The notes below the pieces were generated by a model. The model saw only the letters and a program-made list of their open reading frames with translations, had not been told where the DNA came from and did not search any database. Shown piece after piece: positions 61,222 to 64,000 of a stretch of DNA of 64,000 nt. Source of the stretch: Heterocephalus glaber (Eukaryota; Chordata; Mammalia; Rodentia; Bathyergidae); contig NW_004624742.1 in NCBI RefSeq assembly GCF_000247695.1, positions 255,066-319,065 of the forward strand. The letters run 5' to 3'. The position numbers were made by a program, and so were the translations under genes. Each line of letters opens with the position of its first letter. Positions within the stretch are counted from its first letter, which is position 1.

Positions 61222-62655
61222 CAGATTTTTTTAAAATTTTAATTTTAATTTATTTTTATTAGTACATTCTTGAAGGACATAATGATTACATTTATCATGA
61301 GGACTTGTTAGATGTACAGAATACATCTTAATTCTTCTTTCATAGCCTTCCCATATCACCCTCCCTACTCCCTCCAACTCTTGCTCCCTTTCCCATTTGC
61401 AAAAGTTTTATTTCTAGTTTTTTCTTCAATTTTCTTTTTTTTCATCTAACTTTTCTCCCTCCTTCTTTCCTTCCTCCATCTCTTGTTCCCCATCTGATTT
61501 GAAAAAGATCTTCCTACTTCCTATTACCAATCTTCTATTTTTCTCTTTATATATATATTTTGGGTTTCTTGTATAAGAGAAACCATGTGATACTTAAATT
61601 TTTGTGTCTGATTTATTTCACTTAACATTATGGTCTCAAGGTGCATCCATTTACCTACAAATGCCTCAAATTTATACTTCTTTATGATAAAGTAGTATTC
61701 CATTGTGTATAAATATTATATTTTCTTTATCCATTCATTTGTTGATAAGTATACAGGCTGATTCCAAGATTCAGCTACTATAAATTGTGGTGCTATAGAC
61801 ATGGATGTGCATGTATCACTGTATTATGATACCTTTAACTCTTTGGAGATGATACCTAGAAGAATAATAGCTTGGTCAAATGGAAATTCTATTTTTTAAA
61901 TAATCTCCATATTGATCTCCATAGAGGTTGTGCTAAGTTACATTCCCACCAACAATGCAGAAGGGTTCCTTTTTCACCCACAGCCTTGCCAGTGCTTGTT
62001 ATTATTTATTATTTGATTTCTTTATGATAGACATTCTTTCTGGGATAAAATGATATCTCAGTGTTGTTTTAATGTGCATTTCTGTAATGGTCAACGATGT
62101 TAAACATTTTTTCATGCATTTATTGGCCACTTATATTTCCTTATTCTGAGAAGTATCTATGCATTTCAAATGCCCATATTTTGATTAGGTCTTTTATTTT
62201 AGGGGTCTATATTTTTTAGTTTTTATATATATATATACAGTGGTACCTTGGTTCATGAACTTAATTCTTTTCATGATACTGGTTGCAACCAAATTTCAAA
62301 CAGTATTCTAGATGTTAATCTTCTGAGTAATAGCAGGAAAAACATTTTTTTCATTTTCTAGGTTGTCTCTTCACTGTATTGGTTGTTTTCTTTGATGTGC
62401 AGAAGGTTGTTAATTTGACAAGATCCCATTTGTTGATTCGCACTATTTTTTTGTGCCATTGGGGTTCTGTTCAGAAACTCCTTCCCTGTGTCTTTAAGTT
62501 TTACCTATTTTATCTTCCAATAGAGTGTGTGTTTCTATTTTAAGTCTTTGAACCATTTTGATGTTGATAACCAGTTTTCCAAGCAACATTTATTAAAAAG
62601 GCTATCTTTCCTCCAGTGTATGTTTTTGGCCCCTTTGTCCAAGATCAAGTAGATG
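61222..62655 (-). mobile_element. Rodent L1, antisense, 5'-truncated
   Basis: Begins (left) with the same L1 3' UTR as the copies at 15.1 and 43.2 kb (TTTTTATTAGTACAT) and runs into the ORF2 C-terminal region (TAGTATTCCATTGTG, TACAGGCTGATTCC, TTTCTTTATGATAGACATTC) up to about 62655. No open frame. It contains a small mariner-like insert. Confidence 0.75.
62238..62303 (+). mobile_element. Tc1/mariner-like MITE fragment in L1
   Basis: 66 bp starting CAGTGGTACCTTGGTTCATG and ending CAAACAG, with TA on each side. Removing it and one TA restores the L1 sequence TATATTCTAG seen in the 43-50 kb copy. TTGGTT and AACCAA inside form part of a stem. The right end lacks the inverted CAGTGG, so it may be truncated. 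Confidence 0.55.
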
Positions 62656-64000
62656 AATGTGACACTGATTTTAAAGTAAAATTTACAGCCCTCTATTCCA
62701 GTGTTTGATGAGCATATATATTAGCTCACATTGGTAGAAAATGGAGGAAAGGGTCAAGTGTTGTTTTATTGCAAGGGAAAACATAGGATATCAAGAGTAA
62801 GAGAAAATGGAAGTGAGACAGAGAAAGAAAGATGGAATTTGAATAGAGGTCATGCATTACTGAGATACTCAGTGCTTCCTGAGCTGCAAAGAAACACAGG
62901 TATCAGTTGGTCATGTGAAACATCTTTAGATAAAATAGAGAGAAAATAGTACCTTAGGTCAGTCCACCACAGGGAAATGGGAAAGGAATTTTTCTTCATT
63001 TCCCATCTGCTTCTCTTTCGCATAGACTGAAGTTCATCCTTAGGAGTTAACTCCACCATCCTTGGGCTTATTACCTGGTGAAGATCTATTGCACACCATC
63101 CGGCATGGTCCATTGTGGCACTTTATCCAGCATACTAGTCTTTTCTTCATTGTGGTTATCCAGATTCTGATTGAATATTTATAATAATAAATAACTTCTT
63201 ATGTTACATGTTATCAAATTAAAATTATATGAAATACTGTATTTTGCGGGACCTACTTTTATATATGTCTTTAATCCATTGGCCCTACATCCTCTTCTTA
63301 AAACTAGATAAAATATATCCATGGTACTTTCTTAGAAGCATAAATTCTAGAAATGAAAGAACCTTGACAGTCCATAAATAGTTGAACATTATATTTATAT
63401 GACAATAATTTATAGTCATAAGAACACAAGTGAAATTAGCATGCAGTTTTATATTTAAAAATTGCTATCCCATAACATAACTAGATCAGTGTACTCCCAG
63501 AATGAGATTCAAAAGGCTAAGAAATTGTGTGATCTCAAGTCAAATTTGACTTGCAGCTAGGAAATTCAATTGGTACCCTCAGGACTTGCTGGAATCAGGA
63601 GAGATTTGGACAAAAGGACCTAAGCTTAGAAAAGAGGTCCCTGCTTGCAGCTGGAAACTCAGAGACAGTGTTCTGAAATGCTTTCACGGATGTGCTTTAA
63701 AAACTAGTTAGGATGCATATAAAATACCTTCTAAATCTACTAATCAGAAAAAGATTTGACAAAGATATGGGACATGTGCTTCTCTAGAAGTGACTAAAAT
63801 GGGCAATTTAGTAATTTGAGGAGAGGAATATTATTCTTTTGCTTTTTCTCTGTTCATTCCTTGATCAGAAGCACCAGCAATTCTTTAATCACTTAAACAA
63901 CCAAGCAAAGGAAAAAGAAGAAAAGCAAAAAAATATATTGGTGATGCAACATATAAAAAAAAGGACTTTATATAAATAATTGATAACTTTTAAAAGAAAA
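62656..64000. other. DPYD: Unique intron sequence to window end
   Basis: AT-rich; open stretches near 62731 and 62850 have no recognisable features. No exon 20 seen. Confidence 0.5.

Overview
This is mammalian, most likely rodent, nuclear DNA. It is AT-rich, packed with LINE-1 (L1) remnants, and carries many tRNA-derived ID-type SINEs plus one B1-type 7SL-derived SINE; ID and B1 together point to Rodentia. The ID variant here (a GGGGATTTAGCTCAG start and a GCCGCCTGC segment) makes me lean tentatively to a hystricomorph such as a guinea-pig relative, but I cannot prove the species. No bacterial, phage or plasmid gene is present.

The only real coding feature I can support is one 143-bp internal exon at 35905-36047 on the + strand. 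Its translation, length and phase match exon 19 of DPYD (dihydropyrimidine dehydrogenase, the first enzyme of uracil and thymine breakdown). The window is therefore the end of DPYD intron 18 (1-35904), exon 19, and the start of intron 19 (36048-64000). I found neither exon 18 nor exon 20, in keeping with the very large introns of this gene.

Layout. 1-1470: probable antisense L1 5' region with a GC-rich patch. 1.5-14.4 kb: old intron sequence with MIR and L2 relics, two MaLR LTRs, a class II (ERVK-like) solo LTR with an exact 6-bp target duplication, and a 96-bp palindrome. 14.4-24.5 kb: a nest of repeats in which an old L1 was split by a younger L1, followed by another old L1 holding an ID, a MaLR and an L1 3' end, and ending at a 100-N assembly gap. 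24.5-35.6 kb: mostly unique intron with MIR and L2 relics. 35.6-36.1 kb: an ID and then the exon. 36.6-43 kb: LTRs, a HAL1 element, ID, B1 and L2. 43.2-50.6 kb: a near full-length but dead antisense L1 carrying two IDs and a tiny U6 snRNA fragment. 51.1-53.8 kb: an L1 with a 5' inversion. 54-64 kb: intron with IDs, MIRs, a hAT-like end and a truncated antisense L1 with a mariner-like insert.

Nothing here looks like a new enzyme system. The most interesting items are small retroposition products (the U6 fragment with a 17-bp duplication, a 5'-truncated ID), the datable nesting of elements, the long palindrome, and exon-level details of DPYD (Asp-to-Asn near the FMN site, a weak donor site, an antisense ID about 0.2 kb upstream).
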